Of a stretch of 64,000 nt of DNA, positions 55,713 to 63,637 are shown in pieces. The notes under the pieces were generated by a model. It worked only from the letters and a program-made list of their open reading frames with translations. It was not told the DNA's origin and did not search any database. The first letter of the stretch is position 1. Each line of letters begins with the position of its first letter. Source of the stretch: Clostridiaceae bacterium (GTDB lineage: Bacteria; Bacillota; Clostridia; Peptostreptococcales; Peptostreptococcaceae); NCBI GenBank assembly GCA_902362365.1, contig CABIVQ010000001.1:1-64000 (forward strand), in the 5' to 3' direction. Position numbers and translations under genes: made by a program.

Positions 55713-57662
55713 TTAAACTGTTTCTTTTACAGAATGTTCTTTTATTTTTGTATTTTCTATTGAGTTGCAAGTAGAACTTGAAGGACAATTAGAGCAAGAA
55801 CTGCAACCACTAGATTTTTTTCTTAACATTTTATATAGTATAAACGCAGCTAATAATACTATTACAGCACCTATTAATAACTCTACTACAGATCCATTTG
55901 AACCACCTACAAATTTATTTCCTATAATGCTTACTATAAAAGCAGCAACCCAAGCTAATGCAAACTGATATATTAAAGATATCATCATCATTTTATTTCC
56001 ATATTCTTTTCTCATAGTTGCAAGAGCTGCTATACAAGGTGTATAAAGAGCAGAGAATATTAAGAATGAATAAGCACTAACTCCTGTGAATATTGTAGGT
56101 AAAACTGTTTGTAAGTCACCGAAAAGTACTATCAGTGTATTAACAACTATTTCTTTAGCACCTAACCCTGTAAGTATAGAAACTGAAATTCTCCAGTCTT
56201 TAAATCCTAAAGGTACAAATATAGGAGCTAGTATTTTACCTATTGAAGCTAAGAAACTATCGTCTATATTTTCAGTAAATCCAGAGAAGTTAAATGATGA
56301 AAGTGCCCATATAACAACAGACATAGCAAACATTATAGTAACAACTCTTATTAAAAATCCTTTTGATTTATTCCAAGTATTTTTCATTAATCCACTTATA
56401 GTAGGAACTTTGTACTCAGGAAGCTCTAATATAAATGGTTCAACTTGTGTCTTATAAACTGTTTTATTTAAAACTAAAGCAACTAATATAGCTACTAATA
56501 TACCTATTAAGTATAAAGAAGTCGTAACTAAAGCTTCATTATCTGGGAAAAATATAGATACAAATAAAGCATATATTGGAAGTTTTGCACCACAAGTCAT
56601 AAGAGGTGCTATTAAAGCTGTTATTTTTCTATCTTTTTCGCTTTCTAGTGTTCTGGTTGCCATTATGGCAGGAGAAGAACATCCAAGACCCATTACCATT
56701 GGTATGAAGGCTTTACCTGATAAACCAACCTTACTCATTATTTTATCCATTAAGAATGCTGTTCTAGACATATATCCACTATCCTCAAATATAGATATTC
56801 CTAAGAATAAAGTAAATATCAGAGGGAAGAATGGTAATGTTCCACTTATTCCTCCTAAAATACCATCTATTATAAGAGACCTAAACCATTCGCTTGAGTT
56901 AGCCAATAAATTATCCATTGGAGCCATTACATAAGCTTCTATAAGTCCTCCTAGTCCTTCTTGAAGAGGTCCACCTACCCAATCAAATGTAAATTTGAAT
57001 AAAAGGAATAGTAAACCTAAAAATACAGGATATGCTAATATAGGGTTTAAGACTATATCATCTATTCTATCACTTATACTTTTCTTTTGCTCCATACTTG
57101 ATTTACTACATTTAGAAAGTATATTTTCTAGTTTTTTATAAGTTTCAACTTCACTTCCAAAGTTATTATTATAAATAACTTTTTTGCCTATTGTATTTTT
57201 TATTGTGCTTTCTATAGAATCAAGATTATTTTTCTTTTTTGCAACTGTAGGAATTACAGTTATATTAAGTTCTTTACTAAGTTTTTCTGTGTCTATATTT
57301 ATACCTCTAGATTTTGCCACATCCATCATATTTAATAAAACTATTATAGGTTTATTAAATTGCATAAGCTGAGTCGTTAAATATAAGTTTCTAGTTAAGT
57401 TAGCTGCATCAACTACATTAACTATTATATCTACATCATCATTTTCTAAATATGATTTGGCTACTTTTTCTTCATTAGAGAAAGTATCCATTGCATATAT
57501 ACCAGGTAAATCAACTACTTTTATGTCTTTACCTAAAAATCCCTCTTTCTTTTCAATAGTAACCCCAGGCCAGTTACCAACATATTGATTCGAACCAGTA
57601 AGTGAGTTAAATATAGTGGTTTTACCGACGTTTGGATTACCAAGTAGTGCTACATTAATCAT
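55713..57662 (-). CDS. feoB: Ferrous iron transporter FeoB
   Basis: 649 residues. The N-terminal G-domain has G1 GNPNVGKTT, G2/G3 VTIEKKEG and DLPGIY, and G4 LNMMD. The Fe(II) permease domain has two Gate regions (MGLGCSSPAIMATRT, about 325; TPCIAALATMRKE, about 560). A cysteine-rich C-terminus, SSGCSSCSNCPSSSTC, is present and may bind metal. Its ATG is 15 nt from feoA. Main uptake route for Fe2+ in anaerobes. Confidence 0.97.
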   Translation of the reverse strand: MINVALLGNPNVGKTTIFNSLTGSNQYVGNWPGVTIEKKEGFLGKDIKVVDLPGIYAMDTFSNEEKVAKSYLENDDVDIIVNVVDAANLTRNLYLTTQLMQFNKPIIVLLNMMDVAKSRGINIDTEKLSKELNITVIPTVAKKKNNLDSIESTIKNTIGKKVIYNNNFGSEVETYKKLENILSKCSKSSMEQKKSISDRIDDIVLNPILAYPVFLGLLFLLFKFTFDWVGGPLQEGLGGLIEAYVMAPMDNLLANSSEWFRSLIIDGILGGISGTLPFFPLIFTLFLGISIFEDSGYMSRTAFLMDKIMSKVGLSGKAFIPMVMGLGCSSPAIMATRTLESEKDRKITALIAPLMTCGAKLPIYALFVSIFFPDNEALVTTSLYLIGILVAILVALVLNKTVYKTQVEPFILELPEYKVPTISGLMKNTWNKSKGFLIRVVTIMFAMSVVIWALSSFNFSGFTENIDDSFLASIGKILAPIFVPLGFKDWRISVSILTGLGAKEIVVNTLIVLFGDLQTVLPTIFTGVSAYSFLIFSALYTPCIAALATMRKEYGNKMMMISLIYQFALAWVAAFIVSIIGNKFVGGSNGSVVELLIGAVIVLLAAFILYKMLRKKSSGCSSCSNCPSSSTCNSIENTKIKEHSVKETV

Positions 57663-57677
57663 AAGTGATCACCTCTC

Positions 57678-57899
57678 CTATTTTAGTGAAATGTTTTTTG
57701 CATCAGATTTTCTAAGTGCAAAGTCAAATCCTCTAAATCTTATTATTATTGGGTCACCAAATGGTGCAACCTTTTTTACTTCTATTTCCGTATTATCTAT
57801 ACAACCTAAAGCAAGTAGTCTTTTAACTAACTTGTCGTTACCGTTAATTTTATCAATTAGGCCTTTTTGACCAATTTTTAAATCATAAACAGTCATCAT
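57678..57899 (-). CDS. feoA: FeoA, ferrous iron transport SH3-like protein
   Basis: 73-residue SH3-like protein (VYDLKIGQKGLIDKINGN ... KKVAPFGDPIIIRFRGFDFALRK) that works with FeoB. Two adjacent ATGs at 57899 and 57896 follow AGGAGG; the second has the better spacing (8 nt). First gene of feoAB, under the promoter and Fur-like box just upstream. Confidence 0.95.
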   Translation of the reverse strand: MMTVYDLKIGQKGLIDKINGNDKLVKRLLALGCIDNTEIEVKKVAPFGDPIIIRFRGFDFALRKSDAKNISLK

Positions 57900-57912
57900 T
57901 TATACCTCCTAA

Positions 57913-57927
57913 TGAAATTCATTATCA
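57913..57927 (-). promoter_or_regulatory. Fur-box-like operator of feoAB
   Basis: On the minus strand TGATAATGAATTTCA matches the Fur 7-1-7 core TGATAATNATTATCA at 12 of the 14 defined positions. It lies directly downstream of the -10, where binding would block transcription when iron is plentiful. Confidence 0.7.
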
Positions 57928-57932
57928 TTAAA

Positions 57933-57961
57933 ATTGTACCAGTTGAGGTTAGAAAAGTCAA
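57933..57961 (-). promoter_or_regulatory. Sigma-A-type promoter of feoAB
   Basis: On the minus strand TTGACT (57956-57961), a 17-nt spacer, then TACAAT (57933-57938). The best -35/-10 pair seen in the window. Confidence 0.75.
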
Positions 57962-58105
57962 GAAATGTAGATAACGCATATATATAATTAAAATTATATA
58001 TATAAATTATCTTTTTGTTAATTAAAAGAGTTTTTTAGTATTTTTTGAATTATAATTAAAGTATAAGTTAAAAAGATAAGAAAATAATATTTGGGGATGA
58101 AAGAT

Positions 58106-58612
58106 ATGAAAACAAAAAGACTTACATTTTTAAGTCTAATGATAGGATATAGTTTAATATTATATATAGTAGAGACATATATTCCAAATCCGTTGATAAT
58201 ATTATTCCCAGGAGCTAAGTTAGGATTAACTAATATTATAACTTTAATTTCTTTAATATTATTAGGGGGAAAAGATACGTTTATAATAGTTACAATTAGA
58301 GTTATACTATCATCTATATTTTCAGGACCATTATCTTATTTATTATTTAGCATAGGGGGTGCTTATTTAAGTTTAGTATTGATGTATATTATTTCTAAGA
58401 TTGATGGTTTTTCATTAATAGGAGTAAGTATAATAGGTGCGATCGGTCATAATATAGGACAGTTAATAGTAGCTAGTATAATAGTTGAAAATGCCTTGAC
58501 AATAGGGTACCTTCCGTTTATGCTAACAGCATCTTTAGTTACAGGATTTTTTGTAGGGATGGTAACAAAATACTGCATACCATTAACTGGTAAATTATGT
58601 AAAATACATTGA
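58106..58612 (+). CDS. Gx transporter family protein (heptaprenyl diphosphate synthase component I-like)
   Basis: 168-residue integral membrane protein with about five hydrophobic segments, e.g. PGAKLGLTNIITLI (about 42) and GAIGHNIGQLIVA (about 118). The pattern matches PF07456, annotated as Gx transporter or heptaprenyl diphosphate synthase component I and related to ECF substrate-binding S components. The NusG domain II gene that often precedes it is absent. ATG 58106 lies 8 nt after TTGGGGA. Quinone precursor or vitamin uptake would be a guess. Confidence 0.82.
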   Translation: MKTKRLTFLSLMIGYSLILYIVETYIPNPLIILFPGAKLGLTNIITLISLILLGGKDTFIIVTIRVILSSIFSGPLSYLLFSIGGAYLSLVLMYIISKIDGFSLIGVSIIGAIGHNIGQLIVASIIVENALTIGYLPFMLTASLVTGFFVGMVTKYCIPLTGKLCKIH

Positions 58613-58676
58613 CAGAGAATATCAAAATTTGATAAAATACACATAAAAATATAAATTAAAAATAGTGGTGATTAAT

Positions 58677-58838
58677 ATGGCGAATAGCGAATTGGAAACA
58701 CTAAAAACTGAAATAGAAGAATTAAGGCAAGAGATAAATACTTATATACAATATCCAGAGATATTTAAAGAAGAATTAATTGAAGCAAGTCAAAAAATAG
58801 ATGTTTTAATTAACAAGTATATATTTTTGAGTAAATAG
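58677..58838 (+). CDS. Spo0E-like sporulation regulatory protein (53 aa)
   Basis: 53-residue helical-hairpin protein (MANSELETLKTEIEELRQEI, then ELIEASQKIDVLINKY). The SQKxDxLIxxY motif is the signature of the Spo0E aspartyl-phosphate phosphatase family, which dephosphorylates Spo0A and delays sporulation. GTGGTGA precedes the ATG at moderate spacing. Single gene with its own terminator. It supports a spore-forming host. Confidence 0.88.
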   Translation: MANSELETLKTEIEELRQEINTYIQYPEIFKEELIEASQKIDVLINKYIFLSK

Positions 58839-58860
58839 TCCCACGAAAGTGGGTTTTTTT
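58839..58860 (+). terminator. Terminator after the Spo0E-like gene
   Basis: CCCAC, a GAAA tetraloop and GTGGG are followed by seven T, a compact strong terminator. Confidence 0.95.
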
Positions 58861-58969
58861 ATATCTAAAATTAGAAATATTATTGTTATCATGTTAAGTA
58901 TAATTAAAAATAAATAGCAAATATTAAATAATTAAGATAGGATTTTATTTAACATAAAGGATGATGAAT

Positions 58970-59812
58970 ATGTTTGTGACTAAGATTATAAATACTATTA
59001 TTATAGTTATAATTTCATATACACTACTTAAGCTTATACACTTCCTTTTGCGTCGATTGTTTGAATTTACAAGATTTGATGTAAGGTATGAAAATACCTT
59101 ATATAGTGTTTTATCATCTGTATCTTATTATATTGTGTTTGTTATATGTATTATTCTAATTTTAAGAGAGTTTGGTATTGTAGATGCAACTAAGTTTGGA
59201 TCATTAGTAACAGGAGCTAGTATAGTTGGGTTAATAGCAGGTTTTGCATCTCAAAGTATTTTAAAAGATATATTTAATGGTTTTTTTATATTATTTGAAA
59301 AACAAATTCAAGTAGGAGATTTCGTTATTATTAATGAAGAATTTAGAGGTACTGTAGAAGAAATTGGGATAAGAAGTACTAGTATAAGGGATTGGGATTT
59401 AAGAAGAATAACACTACCAAATGGAAATATAACTAGCATAAAAAATTATAGTAAAAATAAAATGAGAGCAGTTATCCATGTTAAAGTATCATATGAAGAA
59501 GATCCAATGAAGGTAATATCAGCATTAGAGGAAGTATGTCAGATAATGAATGAGGAGTATAAAGAATATCTATATGATTCTAATGAGATGTCTAGATCAT
59601 TTAAGGTATATGGTATAACAGATATAGAAAAAAGTTCAATAGGAGTTCAATATACAATAACTGGAATAGTGAAATCATACAAATATTTTTCTGCACTTAA
59701 AGAAGCTAAGCTTCAAATTTTATTAGTATTTAAGAAGAATAATATTAAAATAGCTTATCCGAAACATATAAATATTATAAGTTATGAAAATCAAGATCAA
59801 GATATAGATTAA
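58970..59812 (+). CDS. MscS-type mechanosensitive ion channel
   Basis: 280 residues. Three N-terminal hydrophobic segments are followed by the pore helix region (SLVTGASIVGLIAGFASQSILKD, about 83). The beta domain has FEKQIQVGDFVII and GTVEEIGIRSTSIRDWD, and a C-terminal alpha/beta vestibule completes the fold. It opens on osmotic downshock. ATG 58970 is 8 nt after AAAGGA; two ATGs at 58961/58964 lie inside that site. Confidence 0.93.
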   Translation: MFVTKIINTIIIVIISYTLLKLIHFLLRRLFEFTRFDVRYENTLYSVLSSVSYYIVFVICIILILREFGIVDATKFGSLVTGASIVGLIAGFASQSILKDIFNGFFILFEKQIQVGDFVIINEEFRGTVEEIGIRSTSIRDWDLRRITLPNGNITSIKNYSKNKMRAVIHVKVSYEEDPMKVISALEEVCQIMNEEYKEYLYDSNEMSRSFKVYGITDIEKSSIGVQYTITGIVKSYKYFSALKEAKLQILLVFKKNNIKIAYPKHINIISYENQDQDID

Positions 59813-59853
59813 TTATAATATACAGATCTACTAAATATCGGGGGGAGATTCTT

Positions 59854-60510
59854 ATAGGCTTAAGTGAAATTATAATAAAGTTATTATTAGCATTATTTAT
59901 TGGTGGGTTAACAGGTTTAGAAAGAGAAAAATCACATCAATTTGCAGGATTTAGAACGCATATACTAGTATCTGTAGGTTCTTGTATTACATCTATAACA
60001 GCATTAAGCTTATTTAATGAATACCATGATTATGCGAATATAGACCCTGGAAGATTGCCAGCACAGGTGTTATCAGGAATAGGATTTTTAGGTGCAGGTG
60101 CTATTTTAAAAACCTCTAATGGAATCAAGGGATTAACAACAGCAGCAGGAATATGGGCTACTGCGTGTATTGGAATAACAATAGGGTATGGCCAGTATAT
60201 ACTTGGAGTGTCTGCATGGATTTTCGTAATGTCCACATTATATATTTTAAAAAGAATAGATAAAATTTTTTTTAAAAAAAAGGAAACTATACTTAGTATA
60301 ACCATAAATAATATTGAGGCATTACCAGATGTTTATAATCAACTAGCAAAGACTCAAATTATTATAAAAAATATAGACATGGAATCAGGTGGCAATAATA
60401 TCTGGAATATAAGGTTTTTCATCGTATATGATAGAAGATTAATGTTAAGTGAGTTTACTAATGAATTAAAGCAAATTAATCATGTAATGTTTATAGATTT
60501 TTTATATTAA
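59854..60510 (+). CDS. MgtC/SapB-family membrane protein, apparent ATA start
   Basis: 218 residues read from ATA 59854. The first helix (LSEIIIKLLLALFIGGLTGLERE), GFRTHILVSVGSC, QVLSGIGFLGAGAILK and GLTTAAGIWATACIG are all MgtC hallmarks, so coding clearly extends upstream of the first normal start (TTG 60055, inside a conserved helix). GGGGGGAG at 59840-59847 is spaced 6 nt before the ATA. No ATG, GTG or TTG occurs in frame from there to 60055. The C-terminal ACT-like part (about 145-218) is cytoplasmic. The family is linked to Mg2+ limitation and membrane-potential control. Confidence 0.87.
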   Translation: MGLSEIIIKLLLALFIGGLTGLEREKSHQFAGFRTHILVSVGSCITSITALSLFNEYHDYANIDPGRLPAQVLSGIGFLGAGAILKTSNGIKGLTTAAGIWATACIGITIGYGQYILGVSAWIFVMSTLYILKRIDKIFFKKKETILSITINNIEALPDVYNQLAKTQIIIKNIDMESGGNNIWNIRFFIVYDRRLMLSEFTNELKQINHVMFIDFLY

Positions 60511-60534
60511 AAATTATTTGAAGGAGAGATAAAT

Positions 60535-62319
60535 ATGGTTAAGGATAGAAACTCTATAGATTCTATATATAAATGGAATATAGATGAAATGTATAGCAGT
60601 AAAGAATCTTTAGAAAAGGATGTAAAAAAAGTAGAGGATTTAATAAGAAAAGTAAAAGAGTATAGAGGTAAGTTAGCTACTAATAAAGATGATTTATATC
60701 AAGCGCTTAAAATATCTGAAGATGCATCAAGAATAGTACAAAATTTATATGTATATACTCATATGAAGCAACATGAAGATACAAGAATAAATGAAAATCA
60801 AGCTATGGCAACTAAAATAGAAATGCTTTCAACAGAACTATCAATGGCAACATCATATATGGTACCAGAGATAATATCTATAGATGAAGAAAAGTTAAAT
60901 GAATATTTAAGCGCGAGTGAATTGAGTTTTTATAAAAAATATATAGATGATATTTTAAGAGAAAAGCCACATACATTAAGTGAAAAAGAAGAAGAAATAT
61001 TAGCAGCAGCATCAGATATATCAGGTGTAGCTGAAAATGTATATGATATGTTATCTTTTGCAGATTTAGAATTTCCTGAGATAGAAGATGAAGATGGAAA
61101 TAAAGTAAAATTAACTCATTCTAATTTTTCTGTATTTTTAAAAAGTAAAAATCAAAGCGTAAGAAAATCTGCTTTTGAAGCTTTATACTCTGTATATGAT
61201 AAATATAAAAATACATTTGCATCGACTCTTTATGGTGGAATAAAATCAGAAATATTTTATGCAAAAATGAGAAAGCATAAATCTGCATTAGAAGGTTCAC
61301 TATTTAATGATGATGTAAGTGTGGATGTTTATAATAATCTTATATTAGCAATAGATGAAAACTTAGATTCACTTAATAAATATGTAGATCTTAAGAAAAA
61401 GTTTCTTGGATTAGAAACAATACATATGTACGATTTATACGTACCATTAACAGAAAAATTTGATATGAAGATTCCTTATGAAAAGGCTCAAGATATAATA
61501 CTAAATGCTTTAAAGCCATTAGGAGAAGAATATTTAGATATAATAAGGAAGGCATTTAAAGAGGGTTGGATAGATGTTTATGAAAATGAAGGAAAACAAG
61601 GAGGGGCATACTCTTGGGGTAGTTATGACTCACATCCTTATATCCTTATGAACTATCATGATGATTTAAATTCATTGTTTACATTAATACATGAATTAGG
61701 TCACTCAGTTCATAGTTATTATTCTAGAACTAGCCAAGAGTATTTATACTCAAGCTATAAAATATTCGTAGCAGAGGTAGCATCTACTTTAAATGAATTA
61801 TTATTAATAAATTACTTATTAGAGAATTCACAATCAAAAGAAGAAACAATTTATTTATTAAATTACTATTTAGAACAATTTAGAACTACTGTGTATAGAC
61901 AAACAATGTTTGCAGAATTTGAAAAACTTACGCATGAAAGAGTAGAAAATAAAGATCCATTAACAGCAAAAGAGTTTACAGATATATATTATAATTTAAA
62001 CGAAAAATACTATGGAAAATCTTGTGATGTAGATAAGCAGATTGGATTAGAGTGGGCTAGAATACCACATTTCTATTCAAACTTCTATGTATATAAATAT
62101 GCGACAGGATTCTCTGCTGCGAGTGCGTTAAGTCAACAGATATTAACTGAAGGAGAGGCCGCAGTCCAAAGATATATAGGATTTTTAAAAAGTGGAGGTT
62201 CAGACTATCCACTTAATCAATTAAGAGCTGCCGGCGTAGATATGGAAAAGAAAGAATCTGTAGATCAAGCATTAAGTGTATTTAGTGACTTAGTTGATAA
62301 ATTAGAAGAAGAATTATAA
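60535..62319 (+). CDS. pepF: Oligoendopeptidase F
   Basis: 594-residue cytoplasmic zinc peptidase of the M3 family. The zinc motif HELGHSVHSYYS (HExxH) lies near residue 385, with a downstream Glu in FVAEVASTLNE. PepF degrades peptides of about 7-17 residues, recycling proteasome-like products. The length is typical. AAGGAGAG precedes the ATG. It follows the mgtC-like gene by 24 nt. Confidence 0.96.
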   Translation: MVKDRNSIDSIYKWNIDEMYSSKESLEKDVKKVEDLIRKVKEYRGKLATNKDDLYQALKISEDASRIVQNLYVYTHMKQHEDTRINENQAMATKIEMLSTELSMATSYMVPEIISIDEEKLNEYLSASELSFYKKYIDDILREKPHTLSEKEEEILAAASDISGVAENVYDMLSFADLEFPEIEDEDGNKVKLTHSNFSVFLKSKNQSVRKSAFEALYSVYDKYKNTFASTLYGGIKSEIFYAKMRKHKSALEGSLFNDDVSVDVYNNLILAIDENLDSLNKYVDLKKKFLGLETIHMYDLYVPLTEKFDMKIPYEKAQDIILNALKPLGEEYLDIIRKAFKEGWIDVYENEGKQGGAYSWGSYDSHPYILMNYHDDLNSLFTLIHELGHSVHSYYSRTSQEYLYSSYKIFVAEVASTLNELLLINYLLENSQSKEETIYLLNYYLEQFRTTVYRQTMFAEFEKLTHERVENKDPLTAKEFTDIYYNLNEKYYGKSCDVDKQIGLEWARIPHFYSNFYVYKYATGFSAASALSQQILTEGEAAVQRYIGFLKSGGSDYPLNQLRAAGVDMEKKESVDQALSVFSDLVDKLEEEL

Positions 62320-62324
62320 AGATA

Positions 62325-62371
62325 TAGGGCTGTATCAATATTGTATTAATGTTGATATATGCCCTGTTTTA
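62325..62371 (+). terminator. Terminator after pepF
   Basis: AGGGC...TATCAA pairs with TTGATA...GCCCT, with a small internal bulge, and is followed by GTTTTATATTTT. Confidence 0.75.
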
Positions 62372-62402
62372 TATTTTATAAATAAAGAAAGGGATAAATT
62401 TT

Positions 62403-62942
62403 ATGAGTGAACTATTTGATTTGTTTAAAACCTTTTGTAGAATAGGTGGATTAACCTTTGGAGGGGGGTATGCTATGCTTCCTATGTTGGAAAAAGAAGT
62501 AGTAGAAAATAGAAAGTGGGCTACAAGTGAGGAGTTATTAGACTATTATGCAGTTGGGCAAACAACACCAGGAATCATAGCGGTGAATACGGCCACATTT
62601 ATAGGATATAAAGTTAAGGGGATCATGGGAGCATTATTTGCAACTATGGGAGTTGTGTTTCCTTCTCTTGTAATAATTATGATTATAGCAACATCCTTAC
62701 AAAGCTTTTCTAAATATGAAGTTGTACAAAATGCATTTTCTGGAATTAGAGTAGTGGTAGCAGTACTTATACTTAATGCGATTATAAAACTATGGAAAAA
62801 TTCTGTTATTGATAAAGTAGGAATAGTTATTTTTGCCTTAACATTCATATGTGGAGCACTATTAAAAATTTCATCTATTTATATAGTTATTTCAGCAGCT
62901 ATATTAGGACTAATAATTACGTATAGGAGAAATAAAGAATAA
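62403..62942 (+). CDS. Chromate transporter, N-terminal-type short ChrA
   Basis: 179 residues, one CHR domain with about five hydrophobic segments. The conserved FGGGYAMLPMLEKEVV (about 19) and GQTTPGIIAVNTATFIGYK (about 51) mark the first half of the ChrA family. Short-chain ChrA proteins work as pairs; the partner follows directly with a 1-nt overlap. Chromate is the family name, and the natural anion in anaerobes is uncertain. Confidence 0.9.
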   Translation: MSELFDLFKTFCRIGGLTFGGGYAMLPMLEKEVVENRKWATSEELLDYYAVGQTTPGIIAVNTATFIGYKVKGIMGALFATMGVVFPSLVIIMIIATSLQSFSKYEVVQNAFSGIRVVVAVLILNAIIKLWKNSVIDKVGIVIFALTFICGALLKISSIYIVISAAILGLIITYRRNKE

Positions 62943-63505
62943 TGATTTATTTACAATTATTTTATGAATTTTTTAAAACAGGACTATTTGCAATAGGGGG
63001 AGGATTAGCAACACTACCTTTCTTATATGATATTGCAAGGAATTACCCTTGGTTTAGTGAATCAACACTTGCGGATATGTTAGCTATATCTCAATCAACA
63101 CCAGGTCCTATAGGCATAAATATGGCAACTTATGCAGGATTTAATGCAGGTGGAGTAATAGGGTCTATTGTGGCAACTACAGCATTAGTAATGCCTTCTT
63201 TTATAATAATTATTATAATTGCTCATTTCTTAAATAAATTTAGAGAAAGTAAGCAAGTTGAAGCTGTATTCTATAGTATAAGACCTGCAGTCACAGGTCT
63301 TATAGCAGTAGCATGGTTTGAAGTAATGAATATATCTATTTTAACTTTAAGTAAATTTATGGATACAAAGAATATAGTTAATATATTAGATTATAAAGCT
63401 CTAATTTTGTTTATATCAGTATTCTTTATGTCTAGAAATTGGAAGAGACATCCTGTTATATTCTTATTAATAGGAGCAGTTGCGGGAATTTTATTCAAAT
63501 TATAG
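62942..63505 (+). CDS. Chromate transporter, C-terminal-type short ChrA
   Basis: 187 residues, second CHR half, with GLFAIGGGLATLPFL (about 13) and SQSTPGPIGINMATYAG (about 50). Its ATG overlaps the stop of the first half (TAATG), which enforces equal expression. Together they equal one long-chain ChrA. Confidence 0.9.
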   Translation: MIYLQLFYEFFKTGLFAIGGGLATLPFLYDIARNYPWFSESTLADMLAISQSTPGPIGINMATYAGFNAGGVIGSIVATTALVMPSFIIIIIIAHFLNKFRESKQVEAVFYSIRPAVTGLIAVAWFEVMNISILTLSKFMDTKNIVNILDYKALILFISVFFMSRNWKRHPVIFLLIGAVAGILFKL

Positions 63506-63509
63506 TATA

Positions 63510-63568
63510 TTTACATAGTCTTAACAATATTTACTTCTATTTAACTAATTCATAATATTTAGTTAACA
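63510..63568 (+). promoter_or_regulatory. Pho-box-like direct-repeat array upstream of pstS
   Basis: TTTACA (63510), TTAACA (63521), TTTACT (63530), TTAACT (63541), ATAATA (63552) and TTAACA (63563), with equivalent bases spaced 11, 9, 11, 11 and 11 bp. This is the PhoP-binding layout, where a pstS gene predicts it. The -10 is uncertain (TATTAT at 63578-63583 is possible). Confidence 0.65.
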
Positions 63569-63572
63569 AAAG

Positions 63573-63614
63573 ATTTGTATTATTGAAATGTAAAGAAAAG
63601 CCAATAATACAAAT
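63573..63614. repeat. Perfect 13-bp inverted repeat in the pstS leader
   Basis: ATTTGTATTATTG (63573-63585) and CAATAATACAAAT (63602-63614) are exact complements around a 16-nt loop. No T-run follows. It may be a leader hairpin or a DNA operator, 24 nt before the pstS ATG. Confidence 0.65.
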
Positions 63615-63637
63615 TATAATATATCGGGGGTAATGAA

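Noticed and set aside
55765..57870. Plus-strand open frames across feoB and feoA
   Set aside because: They are antisense shadows of feoAB; none has a ribosome-binding site or family resemblance.
57972..58000. A/T palindrome upstream of feoA as an operator
   Set aside because: It is a pure TATATA-type palindrome, common by chance at this base composition.
60055..60510. mgtC-like gene starting at TTG 60055, or as an N-terminally truncated pseudogene
   Set aside because: The missing N-terminal helices are encoded in the same open frame upstream, with a well-placed ribosome-binding site before ATA 59854.
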